DNA of 64,000 nt, taken from assembly GCF_026898135.2 (NCBI RefSeq), contig NZ_CP114035.2, positions 1,281,501 to 1,345,500 on the forward strand. The letters are read 5' to 3'. This document shows positions 19,745 through 28,817 of this stretch, piece after piece (position 1 is the first letter of the stretch; each line of letters begins with the position of its first letter). Source of the DNA: Pseudomonas fortuita (GTDB lineage: Bacteria > Pseudomonadota > Gammaproteobacteria > Pseudomonadales > Pseudomonadaceae). A program made the translations under genes and the position numbers. The notes beneath the pieces were generated by a model. The model had not been told where the DNA came from, ran no database searches, and worked only from the letters and a program-made list of their open reading frames with translations.

Positions 19745-20812
19745 ATGCGTTTGTTCAATATTCTGGCAACCGGTTGCCTGGCCCTGATCTCGGCCACTGC
19801 CTTGGCTGAAAATGTTTCCGGCCTTTATCAGGTGCGCGAGCCGGTCACCGGGCAGGGCGCCGAAGCCCGTACCGCTGCCACCGCCAAAGCCCTCGACACG
19901 CTGGTGCTGCGCCTGACCGGCGACCCAAAGGCAGCGCAGAGCCCGGCGTTGGCCGGCCTGCGCAAGGATCCGCAGCAAATCATCAACCAGGTCGGCAGCG
20001 AAGCCGGCCCGCCCGAGTCTGTGCTGGTCGAGTTCGACCCGGGTAGTACCGAGCGCGCCCTGCGCAAGGCCGGCCTCGCGCTGTGGGGTAGCAATCGGCC
20101 ATCGATTCTCGGCTGGTGGCTGAATGACAGCGTCGAAGGCAGTAGCCTGGTCGGTGATGGTCAGGCCAGCGCCCAGCCTTTGCGTCGTGCCGCCCAGCAC
20201 CGTGGTCTGCCGCTGCGCCTGCCACTGGCCGACCTGCAGGAGCAACTGGTGGCCAATGCCAAGCAGATCGAAGGCAGCGACCCGGCCCCACTGCGCGAGG
20301 CCTCTGAACGCTACGGCGCCGACGCCTTGCTGGCGGTACATGCCCAGGAAGCCGACGGAAAGTGGCAGGGCAAGTGGCAGTTGTGGCTTGGCTACCAGCG
20401 TGAGCAGGGCACGGCCGAGGGGGCCGACCCGGCAGCCCTGGCCGATGCGGTGATGTTGGCGGTAAGCAGCCGTCTGGCGCCACGTTATGTCGCCCGTCCG
20501 GGCGCCAGCAGCCAGATGCAGGTGCAAGTGCAGGGGATGAGCCTGCAGCGTTATGCCGAGCTTGCCCGTGTGCTTGAGCCTTACGGCCCGCGCCTGCAGA
20601 TGGCCGAGGGCACCACCCTGACCTATGGCGTGACCGGCAACCGCGAGCAATTGCGTGCCCAGCTTGGCCTGGCCAAGTTGCAGGAACTGCCTGCCGACCA
20701 GGCGCCCGCAATGCCCCCCGCACCAGCCCCGTCTGCGAGTGCAACGGGTGAGCAACCCGCGCCGGCCACACCTGCGCCCAAGCCGTTCGACGGCCTGCGT
20801 TTTCGCTGGTAA
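19745..20812 (+). CDS. DUF2066 periplasmic protein
   Basis: The 355-residue protein has a signal peptide (RLFNILATGCLALISATALA) followed by LYQVREPVTGQGAEAR, the usual N-terminus of DUF2066 proteins. The middle is alanine- and leucine-rich, and a proline/alanine-rich tail (about 315-345) precedes a short conserved end FDGLRFRW. The function of the family is unknown. It precedes a PerM-family gene by 12 bases and probably forms an operon with it and hda, the usual arrangement in Pseudomonas. Confidence 0.83.
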   Translation: MRLFNILATGCLALISATALAENVSGLYQVREPVTGQGAEARTAATAKALDTLVLRLTGDPKAAQSPALAGLRKDPQQIINQVGSEAGPPESVLVEFDPGSTERALRKAGLALWGSNRPSILGWWLNDSVEGSSLVGDGQASAQPLRRAAQHRGLPLRLPLADLQEQLVANAKQIEGSDPAPLREASERYGADALLAVHAQEADGKWQGKWQLWLGYQREQGTAEGADPAALADAVMLAVSSRLAPRYVARPGASSQMQVQVQGMSLQRYAELARVLEPYGPRLQMAEGTTLTYGVTGNREQLRAQLGLAKLQELPADQAPAMPPAPAPSASATGEQPAPATPAPKPFDGLRFRW

Positions 20813-20824
20813 GAGGAGCATACC

Positions 20825-21898
20825 GTGACCGATGTTCGTCGCTGGATCTGGCTGGGTGTTGCTCTGCTGATCGCTGTGCTGCTTTATAGCTTGCACAATA
20901 TCCTTACGCCGTTCCTGGTAGGCATCCTGCTGGCCTACCTGGCCGACCCGCTGGTTGACCGCCTCGAGCGCCTGGGCCTGTCGCGCACCTGGGGCGTTGT
21001 GGTGGTGTTCAGCCTGTTCACCCTGTTGATGCTCGCCCTGTTGTTGGTGCTGGTGCCGATGCTTGCCAAGCAGCTGGTGCGCCTGTACGAACTGGCGCCG
21101 CAGATGCTCGATTGGCTCGAACAGGTGGCGCTGCCTTGGGTGCAGGGTCGCCTGGGCCTGGCCGATGGTTTCTGGAAGTTCGACAAGATCAAGGCCGCCA
21201 TCGGCGCGCACATGGGGCAGACCACCGATATCGTTGGCATGCTGTTGTCTCAGGCCACTGCCTCGAGCCTGGCATTGATGGCCTGGCTGGCGAACATGGT
21301 GCTGATCCCTGTGGTGGGTTTTTATCTGCTGCGCGATTGGGACCTGATGATGGGCAAGCTGCGCGGCCTGCTACCGCGCCAGCGTGAACCGCAAGTAGTG
21401 GGCCTGGCTGGCGAATGCCATGAAGTGCTGGGGGCATTCGTGCGCGGGCAACTCATGGTGATGGTGGCTTTGGGCATCATCTATTCAGCCGGGCTCATGC
21501 TGGTGGGGCTTGAACTCGGCCTGCTGATCGGCATGCTTGCGGGCCTTGCGGCCATCGTGCCTTACATGGGCTTCATCATCGGCATTGGTGCCGCGCTGGT
21601 GGCCGGCCTGTTCCAGTTTGGCGGTGACCTGTACCCGATGCTGGGTATCGTTGCGGTGTTCATGGTCGGGCAGGCGCTGGAAGGCATGGTGCTGACCCCG
21701 CTGCTGGTAGGCGATCGTATCGGGCTGCACCCGGTGGCGGTGATCTTTGCCATTCTTGCCGGTGGTGAGCTGTTCGGCTTTACCGGGGTGCTGCTGGCCC
21801 TGCCGGTGGCGGCGGTGATCATGGTGCTGCTGCGCCATGCCCATGACCTGTACAAAGAATCGGACATGTACGCCGGGGACATTGACCCGGAGCTGTGA
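20825..21898 (+). CDS. AI-2E/PerM-family inner-membrane transporter
   Basis: The 357-residue product begins at a GTG behind GAGGAG and has about seven to eight hydrophobic helices. PerM-family landmarks include LAYLADPLVDRLE near residue 40, VPMLAKQLVRL, and the C-terminal LVGDRIGLHPVAVIFAIL...GFTGVLLALPVAAVI. Members of this family export autoinducer-2 or act as Na+/H+ exchangers; the substrate cannot be told here. Location between DUF2066 and hda is conserved in the genus. Confidence 0.87.
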   Translation: MTDVRRWIWLGVALLIAVLLYSLHNILTPFLVGILLAYLADPLVDRLERLGLSRTWGVVVVFSLFTLLMLALLLVLVPMLAKQLVRLYELAPQMLDWLEQVALPWVQGRLGLADGFWKFDKIKAAIGAHMGQTTDIVGMLLSQATASSLALMAWLANMVLIPVVGFYLLRDWDLMMGKLRGLLPRQREPQVVGLAGECHEVLGAFVRGQLMVMVALGIIYSAGLMLVGLELGLLIGMLAGLAAIVPYMGFIIGIGAALVAGLFQFGGDLYPMLGIVAVFMVGQALEGMVLTPLLVGDRIGLHPVAVIFAILAGGELFGFTGVLLALPVAAVIMVLLRHAHDLYKESDMYAGDIDPEL

Positions 21899-21917
21899 GG
21901 GACAGGTCTGTGCCAAA

Positions 21918-22007
21918 CCTGTGGGAGCGGGCATGCCCGCCAAGCATGTAACAAGGTGCATGGCACCGGCTTTGCCGGTGTTCGCGCACGCGCCCGCTCC
22001 CACAGGG
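21918..22007. repeat. Degenerate REP pair between perM-like gene and hda
   Basis: Two diverged REP units, 21918-21940 and 21981-22007, lie head to head. Between them a GGCACCGGCTTTGCCGGTG hairpin is present. The units match the REP core but have lost several flanking positions. Confidence 0.7.
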
Positions 22008-22150
22008 ATCGATGTCAGCGGCAAAATAGCGCAACTTGTTGATTTTGCTTGTGCTATCCATTGCCGTGATTGTGCGCCCCGCGTTGCGGGTATAGACTTT
22101 GCAGATTGTTCACCAAAGGCCCCCTGCGGTCCTGCCGACCGCCCGCGAGC

Positions 22151-22858
22151 ATGAAACCACCGATCCAGTTGCCCCTGGGTGTGCGCCTGCGCGATGACGC
22201 CACCTTCATCAACTACTATCCGGGCGCCAATGCTGCGGCATTGGGTTACGTCGAGCGGCTATGCGAAGCCGACGCCGGCTGGACCGAGAGCCTTATCTAT
22301 CTGTGGGGCAAGCAGGGTGTTGGCCGTAGCCACCTGTTGCAGGCCGCCACCCACCGTTTCCAGCAACGCGGCGAGCCCGCTGTCTACCTGCCATTGGCGC
22401 AACTGCTCGATCGGGGTGTGGAGGTGCTCGACTACCTGGCCCAGTACGAGCTCGTGTGCATCGACGACCTGCATGTGATCGCCGGCAAGGCAGACTGGGA
22501 AGAGGCCATGTTCCACCTGTTCAACCGCCTGCGCGACAGTGGCCGTCGCCTGTTGCTGGCCGCCTCGGCATCGCCACGGGAGCTGCCGATCAAGCTGCCG
22601 GACCTAAAGTCGCGGCTGACCCTGGCGCTGGTGTTTCAGATGCGTGGCTTGTCCGATGAAGACAAGCTGCGTGCCCTGCAGTTGCGTGCTTCGCGCCGCG
22701 GCCTGCACCTTACCGACGAAGTCGGCCACTTCATTCTCACCCGCGGTGCGCGCAGCATGAGTGCGCTATTCGACCTGCTCGAACGCCTCGACCAGGCCTC
22801 GCTGCAGGCACAACGCAAGCTGACCATCCCGTTTCTCAAGGAAACCCTGGGCTGGTAA
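22151..22858 (+). CDS. hda: DnaA regulatory inactivator Hda
   Basis: Hda is a DnaA-like AAA+ protein that, with the loaded beta-clamp, stimulates DnaA-ATP hydrolysis to stop re-initiation. The 235-residue product starts KPPIQLPLGVRLRDDATF; the QLPLG segment is the clamp-binding motif. The P-loop region is WGKQGVGRSHLL, the Walker B CIDDLH is near residue 100, and the sensor segment is LPDLKSRLTL. I chose the ATG at 22151 because the upstream in-frame region lacks family similarity. Confidence 0.92.
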   Translation: MKPPIQLPLGVRLRDDATFINYYPGANAAALGYVERLCEADAGWTESLIYLWGKQGVGRSHLLQAATHRFQQRGEPAVYLPLAQLLDRGVEVLDYLAQYELVCIDDLHVIAGKADWEEAMFHLFNRLRDSGRRLLLAASASPRELPIKLPDLKSRLTLALVFQMRGLSDEDKLRALQLRASRRGLHLTDEVGHFILTRGARSMSALFDLLERLDQASLQAQRKLTIPFLKETLGW

Positions 22859-22984
22859 TCCCCTGAAAACGCTGGGCCAGAGCGGCAAAACAGAAAAGTC
22901 ACATCTTTTTCGATAAAATTTGCAAATGGCCATGATAGAGGGCATAGTTTCCCCCTCTAAAGGATTACAGACACGGTCGTGCCC

Positions 22985-23638
22985 ATGCTAAAGCGCTTCG
23001 CACCCCTCGTGCCACTCGCACTCGTGACCCTGCTTTTTGGCTGCGCGGCCCAAGGCCCAGCTTCTCATTCAGCGCTGCAGCCCCAGGATCACACCCCGAT
23101 CGCCGCACAATCGGCAATCAAGGCCAAGGCCTCGCCTTCGTCGGTATTCGGCGAACCGGAAGAGCTGGCCACTGAAGATGACCTGGAGGCTTTCTCCAGC
23201 AACAGCAAGCCTTACCAGTTGCCGGTACTGGCGGACAGCATTCTCGAGCGCGGCATGTCGTTGATCGGCACCCGCTACCGCTTCGGTGGTACCTCGGAAA
23301 AGTCCGGTTTCGACTGCAGCGGTTTCATCGGCTATCTGTTCCGCGAAGAAGCGGGCATGACCCTGCCGCGTTCCACGCGTGAAATGATCAACGTCGATGC
23401 CCCGAAAGTGGCCCGCAACAAGCTCAAGCCAGGTGACCTGCTGTTCTTCAGCACCAACGGCCGCGGTCGTGTGAGCCATGCCGGGATCTACCTGGGTGAC
23501 AACCAGTTCATCCACTCCAGCAGCCGCCGCAGCGGTGGCGTTCGCATCGACAGCCTCGGTGACCGCTACTGGAGCAAGACCTTCATTGAAGCCAAGCGTG
23601 CCTTGGCCATGGCGCCGACCAACATCGCGCGCAACTGA
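22985..23638 (+). CDS. NlpC/P60 family lipoprotein (peptidoglycan endopeptidase), first copy
   Basis: The 217-residue protein has a lipoprotein signal with LLFGC, a low-complexity linker to about residue 85, and a C-terminal NlpC/P60 domain. The catalytic cysteine is in SGFDCSGF, the histidine in VSHAGIY, and the third polar residue in FIHSSS. Such enzymes cut the stem peptides of murein. A GTG six bases upstream could also start it. It is followed by a second, shorter family member, probably an old tandem duplication. Confidence 0.9.
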   Translation: MLKRFAPLVPLALVTLLFGCAAQGPASHSALQPQDHTPIAAQSAIKAKASPSSVFGEPEELATEDDLEAFSSNSKPYQLPVLADSILERGMSLIGTRYRFGGTSEKSGFDCSGFIGYLFREEAGMTLPRSTREMINVDAPKVARNKLKPGDLLFFSTNGRGRVSHAGIYLGDNQFIHSSSRRSGGVRIDSLGDRYWSKTFIEAKRALAMAPTNIARN

Positions 23639-23777
23639 TAGCAAAATGATATATCCTGCTGCGGCGGCGATGCTTTGAAAAAAGCTCGCCGCCGTGCGCA
23701 TTTACAGAAAGCGTCTAATCTAAATTCTCAACTCTTTTCGGCTGCAGCGCAGCGGTCTCAGACAGGATGTTCTGGCC

Positions 23778-24311
23778 ATGATAAAGATGGCGCGCTTTGC
23801 ATTTCTCTCCCTGGCAGCATTGCTTGCTGCCTGCTCCAGCCGTGCGCCTGCGCCGGCCCCTGTGGTTACGCCGCAGGTTACTTACAGCCAGCCAAGCCCT
23901 TCGCCGATTGCCGATGACGTATTGATCCGCGCCATTGGCCTGGTGGGCACGCCCTATCGCTGGGGCGGCAACACCCCGGACTCCGGCTTCGACTGCAGTG
24001 GTTTGATCAAATACGTCTACCGTGACGCGGCCGGTATCAGCTTGCCGCGTTCAACGCGGGAGATGATCGTCATGCGTGCACCTACGGTGGATGCCAAGGC
24101 ACTGCAATCCGGCGACCTGGTGTTCTTTGCCACCAGTGGCGGTTCGCAAGTCAGTCATGCTGGCATTTATGTAGGGGAAGGGCGTTTTGTGCATGCGCCT
24201 TCCACGGGTGGCACGGTGCGCCTGGACTATCTGTCCAACAGCTATTGGGCCAAGGCTTACCTTCAAGCCAAGCGTGTGATTCCGCAAGGGCATCTGGCGC
24301 AGAACCCCTGA
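23778..24311 (+). CDS. NlpC/P60 family lipoprotein (peptidoglycan endopeptidase), second copy
   Basis: The 177-residue product has a lipobox LLAAC at about residue 19 and a proline-rich linker, then an NlpC/P60 domain with Cys in SGFDCSGL, His in VSHAGIY and a further His in FVHAPS. The sequence SLPRSTREMI is shared with the preceding gene, showing common origin, but the linker is much shorter. The 139-base gap holds a GC-rich hairpin at 23659-23696 and probably a separate promoter. Confidence 0.9.
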   Translation: MIKMARFAFLSLAALLAACSSRAPAPAPVVTPQVTYSQPSPSPIADDVLIRAIGLVGTPYRWGGNTPDSGFDCSGLIKYVYRDAAGISLPRSTREMIVMRAPTVDAKALQSGDLVFFATSGGSQVSHAGIYVGEGRFVHAPSTGGTVRLDYLSNSYWAKAYLQAKRVIPQGHLAQNP

Positions 24312-24320
24312 TGATCAACG

Positions 24321-24358
24321 CCTGTAGCAGCGGCCCCGTTCAACGGGGCTGATACAGG
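24321..24358. terminator. Probable bidirectional terminator hairpin
   Basis: A nested hairpin, CCTGTA...CAGCGGCCCCG / CGGGGCTG...TACAGG, lies between two convergent genes. There is no long T-run, so its strength is uncertain. Confidence 0.5.
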
Positions 24359-24368
24359 CCGCCCGGTT

Positions 24369-25676
24369 TCAAGGTGCTTTGCTCACCCGCCAGATCACAT
24401 TGCCGACATCGTCGGCCACCAATACACCGCGTTGCCCATCGTTGATCACGCCCACCGGACGCCCCATCGCCTTGCCCTCTTGGTCGAGAAACCCCGTGAG
24501 CAGGTCGATGGGGCGGCCGGCAGGTTTGCCTGAGCGGTCGAAAGGTACGAACAGCACTTTGTAGCCGCTGTGTGGTTTACGGTTCCACGACCCGTGCTGG
24601 CCGACCAATGCCCCCTGATCGAAAGGCGGCGGCAGTACACCAGGCTCGGTGAATGCCAGCCCCAGGGATGCGGTATGCGGGCCGACCGCATAGTCTGGCG
24701 CCAGGGCCTGGGCCACCTTTTGCGGGGCCTGTGGATGTACCCGGTGATCTACATGCTGCCCGTAGTAGCTGTATGGCCAGCCATAGAAGCCGCCGTCTTT
24801 TACCGAGGTGATGTAATCAGGCACCAGGTCGCTGCCGATTTCGTCACGTTCATTGACTGCTGTCCACAAGACGTTGCTGTGTGGCTCCCAGGCCAGGCCG
24901 TTGGGGTTGCGCAGGCCGGTGGCGAACAGCCGGTGCTTGCCGCTTGCGGGGTCCACTTCCCAGATAGCGGCGCGGCCTTGCTCCTTCTGCATACCGTTTT
25001 CCCCGATGTTGCTGTTCGAGCCAACCGTCACATAAAGCTTCTTGCCATCGGGGCTTGCGATCACATTCTTGGTCCAGTGATGGTTCAGCGGCCCGCCGGG
25101 CAGCGCGGTCACCGGGTGGCCTTTATCGGTTATCTGCATGGCGCCCGGTTCATAGTGAAAGCGCAGCAGCCTGTCGGTGTCGGCCACGTACAAGTCCTTG
25201 CCCACCAGGGTCATGCCGAAGGGTGAGTTGAGCCCTTCGATGAAAGGGGTGCGAGTTTCTGCCACCCCGTCATGGTCGGCATCGCGCAGCAGGGTTATAC
25301 GGTTGGCGCTGGGTACGGTCGCGCCGGCGCGTTTCATCGCCTTGTCCATGGCCCAGCCGCGAATGCCCTTGCCATCTTCGGGCTTGGGTGGCGCGTTGGT
25401 CTCTGCCACCAGTACATCGCCGTTGGGCAGCAAGTAGAGCCAGCGCGGGTGGTCGAGGCCGCTGGCGAAGGCTTTGACCTGGGTGCCTGGTGCCGGGGTC
25501 GGCTTGCTGCCCTTTGGCCAGCCCACTGCAGGGGCGATATTTACGGTGGGGATCAGTGTTGTGACGGGGGTGGGGAGGCGGGGGTTTGGCCCGCTGCCGT
25601 CGTTTACGCTCAACAGGGCTGTTTCGCCGCAGCCTGCCAGGCTGGCTGCGATTAACCAAGGCATCAGGCATTTCAT
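24369..25676 (-). CDS. PQQ-dependent sugar (sorbosone/aldose) dehydrogenase-like lipoprotein
   Basis: The 435-residue protein has a lipoprotein signal (LAGC, Cys15) and a six-bladed beta-propeller of the soluble glucose/sorbosone dehydrogenase type. Blade motifs include GLDHPRWLYLLPNGDVLVAE near residue 73, GLNSPFGMTLVGKDLYVADT near 147, HHWTKNV near 200 and GLRNPNGLAWEP near 255. Members oxidise aldoses with PQQ in the periplasm; the real substrate is unknown. A proline/threonine-rich linker (28-65) follows the anchor. Start at 25676 is preceded by AGAGGACG. Confidence 0.85.
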   Translation of the reverse strand: MKCLMPWLIAASLAGCGETALLSVNDGSGPNPRLPTPVTTLIPTVNIAPAVGWPKGSKPTPAPGTQVKAFASGLDHPRWLYLLPNGDVLVAETNAPPKPEDGKGIRGWAMDKAMKRAGATVPSANRITLLRDADHDGVAETRTPFIEGLNSPFGMTLVGKDLYVADTDRLLRFHYEPGAMQITDKGHPVTALPGGPLNHHWTKNVIASPDGKKLYVTVGSNSNIGENGMQKEQGRAAIWEVDPASGKHRLFATGLRNPNGLAWEPHSNVLWTAVNERDEIGSDLVPDYITSVKDGGFYGWPYSYYGQHVDHRVHPQAPQKVAQALAPDYAVGPHTASLGLAFTEPGVLPPPFDQGALVGQHGSWNRKPHSGYKVLFVPFDRSGKPAGRPIDLLTGFLDQEGKAMGRPVGVINDGQRGVLVADDVGNVIWRVSKAP

Positions 25677-25742
25677 GTGCGGCGTCCTCTAAAGAAGCCT
25701 GTTGAATTGAGAGGCCGGCTGGGTTCGGCAGGTTCCCCTTGG

Positions 25743-26520
25743 TTTGCTTGCTCTTGCTCTTGCTCTTGCTCTTGCTTTTGCTTTGGCTTCTAAGCGCGCG
25801 GTAGCTCAGGCAACGCAGATTGCGACTTCAGGAGGCCGAGCGCAGGGCTTGCGGAGGGAGGTGACGGGCATGGATGCCCGTCAAGCGCTGGGCCCCAGGA
25901 TGGGGCCTGCAGCGCGGTCCTCCCGGGAGCAAGCCCGGAGCGAGGGGACCCCGGAGCGCAGCGTAGGGGCCGGATGATGGGAGCCAGCGTTTTTTGGTTA
26001 CTTTTTGTCGCGTTTGACAAAAAGTGACCCGCCGTAAGGGCGGAAAGGTGATTTGGCGCCACCTTTGAAAATGAATGTTGACTCATTGTTGATGCTCACA
26101 CCTGAACGCGAACAGCGAACAGCGAACAGCGAACAGCAAGACCGAACAGCGAAACAGTGCTGGTTTTTAGCTCGCGCATAGGCCATTTGCGATAGCGACA
26201 CTAACTCACCTTTTCGCCCTTACGGCGAGTCACTTTTTGTCAGACGCGACAAAAAGTAACCAAAAAACGCTGCGCTCCCATCATCCGGCCCCTACGCTGC
26301 GCTCCGGGGTTCCCTCACTCCGGCCTCGCTCCCGGGAGGACCGCGCTGCAGGCCCCATCCTGGGGCCCAGCGCTTGACGGGCATCCATGCCCGTCACCTC
26401 CCTCCGCAAGGCCTGCGTTCGGCCTCCTGAAGTCGCGAAGATCAAGATCAAGATCAAGATCAAGAGCAAGAGCAAGAGCAAGAGCAAGAGCAAGAGCAAG
26501 ATCAAGATCAAGATCAAAAG
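25743..26520. repeat. Long palindromic repeat element, copy 1
   Basis: A near-perfect inverted repeat has arms at 25822-26051 and 26206-26436. Hexanucleotide arrays cap both ends: TTGCTC units at 25748-25771 on the left; on the right 4 AAGATC, 6 AAGAGC and 3 AAGATC units from 26438 to 26515. The centre (26052-26205) has four exact 7-bp units GCGAACA at 26108-26135 followed by degenerate ones, and the segment CTCGCGCATAGGCCATTTGCGAT shared with copy 2. The arms hold further small palindromes, such as GACGGGCATGGATGCCCGTC. Reading frames through it are repeat-derived and I consider it non-coding. Confidence 0.9.
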
Positions 26521-26583
26521 CTTACGTTGCTGCAGCAACCACTTCGATTGACGCTCCCGGTGCAACCCTCTAACCTTCGCGGC

Positions 26584-26785
26584 GTGTTTCAGGTGCCCTG
26601 CCAGCCCCGACTGGGCAGGGTGAAACTGGGAAGCCGGTGGGCGCCAGCATGGCGCGATTCCGGCGCTGCCCCCGCAACGGTAGGTGAGTAGAAGGCCGCG
26701 CAGGGCCACTGGATGCCAGCATCCGGGAAGGCGCGCAGGTTTGGGCCAAGGCCCGCTCACAAGCCCGGAGACCGGCCTGAAACTG
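26584..26785 (+). promoter_or_regulatory. Adenosylcobalamin riboswitch
   Basis: The leader of cobO holds the B12 box GCCACTG at 26705-26711 and the closing P1 helix GTTTCAGG (26586-26593) with CCTGAAAC (26776-26783). The purine-rich AGCCCGGAGACCGGCC end is typical of the class. A small hairpin at 26792-26810 follows and may be part of the expression platform. When AdoCbl binds, expression of the downstream operon should fall. Confidence 0.93.
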
Positions 26786-26913
26786 TCAACGGCATCACGG
26801 AGGGTGATGCGCGGTGCACCGTGGCGCCCTGCCATGGCCCCTGCGCGCTCTCCGTCTGCCTGCCTATTCCCTGTCGCCACGCGTGCCGTGGTGCCAGCCT
26901 GCGGAGAACCCTG

Positions 26914-27525
26914 ATGAGCGAAGCCACCGAACGCGACGAACGTCACCTGGCGCGCATGCAGCGCAAGAAGGCGGTCATCGACGAACGCATCGCCAATTCC
27001 CCCAACGAATGCGGCTTGCTGCTGGTGCTGACCGGCAATGGCAAAGGCAAGAGCAGCTCTGCCTTCGGCATGCTCGCCCGCGCCCTGGGCCATGGCATGC
27101 AGTGTGGAGTGGTGCAGTTCATCAAAGGCCGTAATAGCACCGGCGAAGAGCTGTTTTTCCGCCGCTTCCCCGAGCAGGTTCGCTATCACGTGATGGGTGA
27201 GGGCTTTACCTGGGAAACCCAGGACCGCCAGCGTGACATCGCTGCCGCCGAAGCCGCCTGGGCGGTGTCGCGGCAGTTGCTGCAGGATCCAAGTGTGCAG
27301 TTCGTAGTGCTGGATGAGCTGAATATCGCCCTCAAGCATGGCTACCTCGACCTGGACCAGGTCCTGTCCGACATCCAGGGCCGTCCGCCCATGCAGCACG
27401 TGATCGTGACTGGCCGCGCTGCAAAGCCCGAGATGATCGAATTGGCCGATACCGTGACCGAGATGGGCATGCTCAAGCACGCCTTCCAGGCCGGTATCCG
27501 TGCACAGAAGGGCGTCGAGCTGTGA
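26914..27525 (+). CDS. cobO: Cob(I)yrinic acid a,c-diamide adenosyltransferase CobO
   Basis: This 203-residue ATP:corrinoid adenosyltransferase attaches the adenosyl ligand to cobalt. The P-loop LTGNGKGKSSSAFG is near residue 37, and the downstream VVLDELNIALKHGYL motif is typical of the CobO/BtuR family. It is the first gene of the operon behind the AdoCbl riboswitch. I start at the ATG at 26914 with GGAGAA upstream; the longer frame extends backwards into the riboswitch. Confidence 0.94.
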   Translation: MSEATERDERHLARMQRKKAVIDERIANSPNECGLLLVLTGNGKGKSSSAFGMLARALGHGMQCGVVQFIKGRNSTGEELFFRRFPEQVRYHVMGEGFTWETQDRQRDIAAAEAAWAVSRQLLQDPSVQFVVLDELNIALKHGYLDLDQVLSDIQGRPPMQHVIVTGRAAKPEMIELADTVTEMGMLKHAFQAGIRAQKGVEL

Positions 27526-28817
27526 GTCAATCGCGCCACTGCCCCGCGGTGTTGATCGCGGCACCGGCCTCTGGCCAGGGCAAGACCACCGTCACTGCTG
27601 CTTTGGCCCGCCTGCACCGCAACCTCGGGCGCAAGGTGAGGGTGTTCAAGTGTGGCCCCGACTTTCTGGACCCGATGATTCTCGAGCGGGCCAGTGGCGC
27701 GCCGGTGTACCAGCTGGATTTGTGGATGATCGGAGCCGAGGAAAGCCGCCGCCTGCTGTGGGAAGCTGCCGGCGAGGCCGACCTGATCCTGATCGAAGGG
27801 GTCATGGGATTGTTCGACGGCACCCCGTCCAGTGCCGACCTGGCGCGCCACTTCGGCGTGCCAGTGCTGGCTGTGATCGACGGTACGGCCATGGCCCAGA
27901 CCTTCGGCGCCCTGGCCCTGGGCCTGGCGCGTTACCAGGCCGACCTGCCGTTCGCCGGCGTACTGGCCAACCGCGTGGGCAGCCTGCGCCACGCGCAGCT
28001 GCTCGAAGGTAGCCTGACCGAGGGCCTGCGCTGGTATGGCGGCTTGTCCCGTGAGCGCGGCATTGAATTGCCCAGCCGTCATCTTGGGCTGGTTCAGGCC
28101 AGCGAGCTGAACGACCTGGATACCCGCCTAGATGCCGCCGCCGAGGCGCTTGCCGCCAGCTGCGACGCCGCCATGCCTCCGCCGGTGACCTTTGTCGGCC
28201 CCGAGCCGCAGGTGCGTGCTGCCTCGCTGGACGGTGTGCGCATTGGTGTGGCGCGAGACGAAGCGTTCGCGTTCACCTATGGTGCCAACCTTGAGCTGCT
28301 GCGCAGCCTGGGCGCGCAGCTGGAATTCTTCTCGCCGCTGCACGACCGTGAACTGCCAGTGGTGGACAGCCTGTACCTCCCGGGTGGCTATCCCGAACTG
28401 CATCACCACGCCCTGGCTGCCAATGCGCCAATGAGCGAGGCAATCCGCGCCCATCATGCTCAGGGCAAGCCGTTGCTGGCTGAATGTGGCGGCATGCTGT
28501 ACCTGCTGGATGCCCTGACTGACGTCGCCGGCGAGCGTGCCGAATTGCTCGGCCTGCTACCAGGCGAGGCGACCATGCAAAAGCGCCTGGCGGCCCTGGC
28601 CTTGCAGGCGGTGGAGCTGCCGGAAGGTACCCTGCGCGGCCATACCTATCACCACTCGCTAACCAGCACGCCGCTGGAGCCGATCGCCCGAGGCCTCAGC
28701 CCCAACGGCGGGCGGGGCAACGAAGCGGTGTATCGCCTGGGTCGGCTGACGGCCTCTTACGTGCACTTCTACTTCCCCTCCAACCCTGATGCGGCGGCGG
28801 CGCTGTTGCGACCATGA
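27522..28817 (+). CDS. cobB: Cobyrinate a,c-diamide synthase
   Basis: CobB amidates the a and c carboxyls of cobyrinate (hydrogenobyrinate in the aerobic route) with glutamine and ATP. The 431-residue protein has an N-terminal dethiobiotin-synthetase-like domain with P-loop APASGQGKTT, and a C-terminal class I glutamine amidotransferase domain with the nucleophile cysteine in LLAECGGML near residue 326 and a histidine in ASYVHFYF. It starts with a GTG that overlaps the cobO stop as GTGA. Confidence 0.94.
   Translation: MSQSRHCPAVLIAAPASGQGKTTVTAALARLHRNLGRKVRVFKCGPDFLDPMILERASGAPVYQLDLWMIGAEESRRLLWEAAGEADLILIEGVMGLFDGTPSSADLARHFGVPVLAVIDGTAMAQTFGALALGLARYQADLPFAGVLANRVGSLRHAQLLEGSLTEGLRWYGGLSRERGIELPSRHLGLVQASELNDLDTRLDAAAEALAASCDAAMPPPVTFVGPEPQVRAASLDGVRIGVARDEAFAFTYGANLELLRSLGAQLEFFSPLHDRELPVVDSLYLPGGYPELHHHALAANAPMSEAIRAHHAQGKPLLAECGGMLYLLDALTDVAGERAELLGLLPGEATMQKRLAALALQAVELPEGTLRGHTYHHSLTSTPLEPIARGLSPNGGRGNEAVYRLGRLTASYVHFYFPSNPDAAAALLRP

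Noticed and set aside
25744..25977. Leucine-alanine-rich 77-residue frame
   Set aside because: It is created by translating the hexamer array and the palindrome arm; an equivalent frame in copy 2 arises in the same way.
26108..26135. Short tandem repeats as a CRISPR array
   Set aside because: Units are 7 bases with no spacers and no cas genes nearby; the hexamer arrays are also too short.
26281..27564. 427-residue minus-strand frame through the palindrome, riboswitch and cobO
   Set aside because: It crosses the hexamer array (repetitive leucine/isoleucine run), the riboswitch and the antisense of cobO. It is a GC-rich shadow, not a gene.
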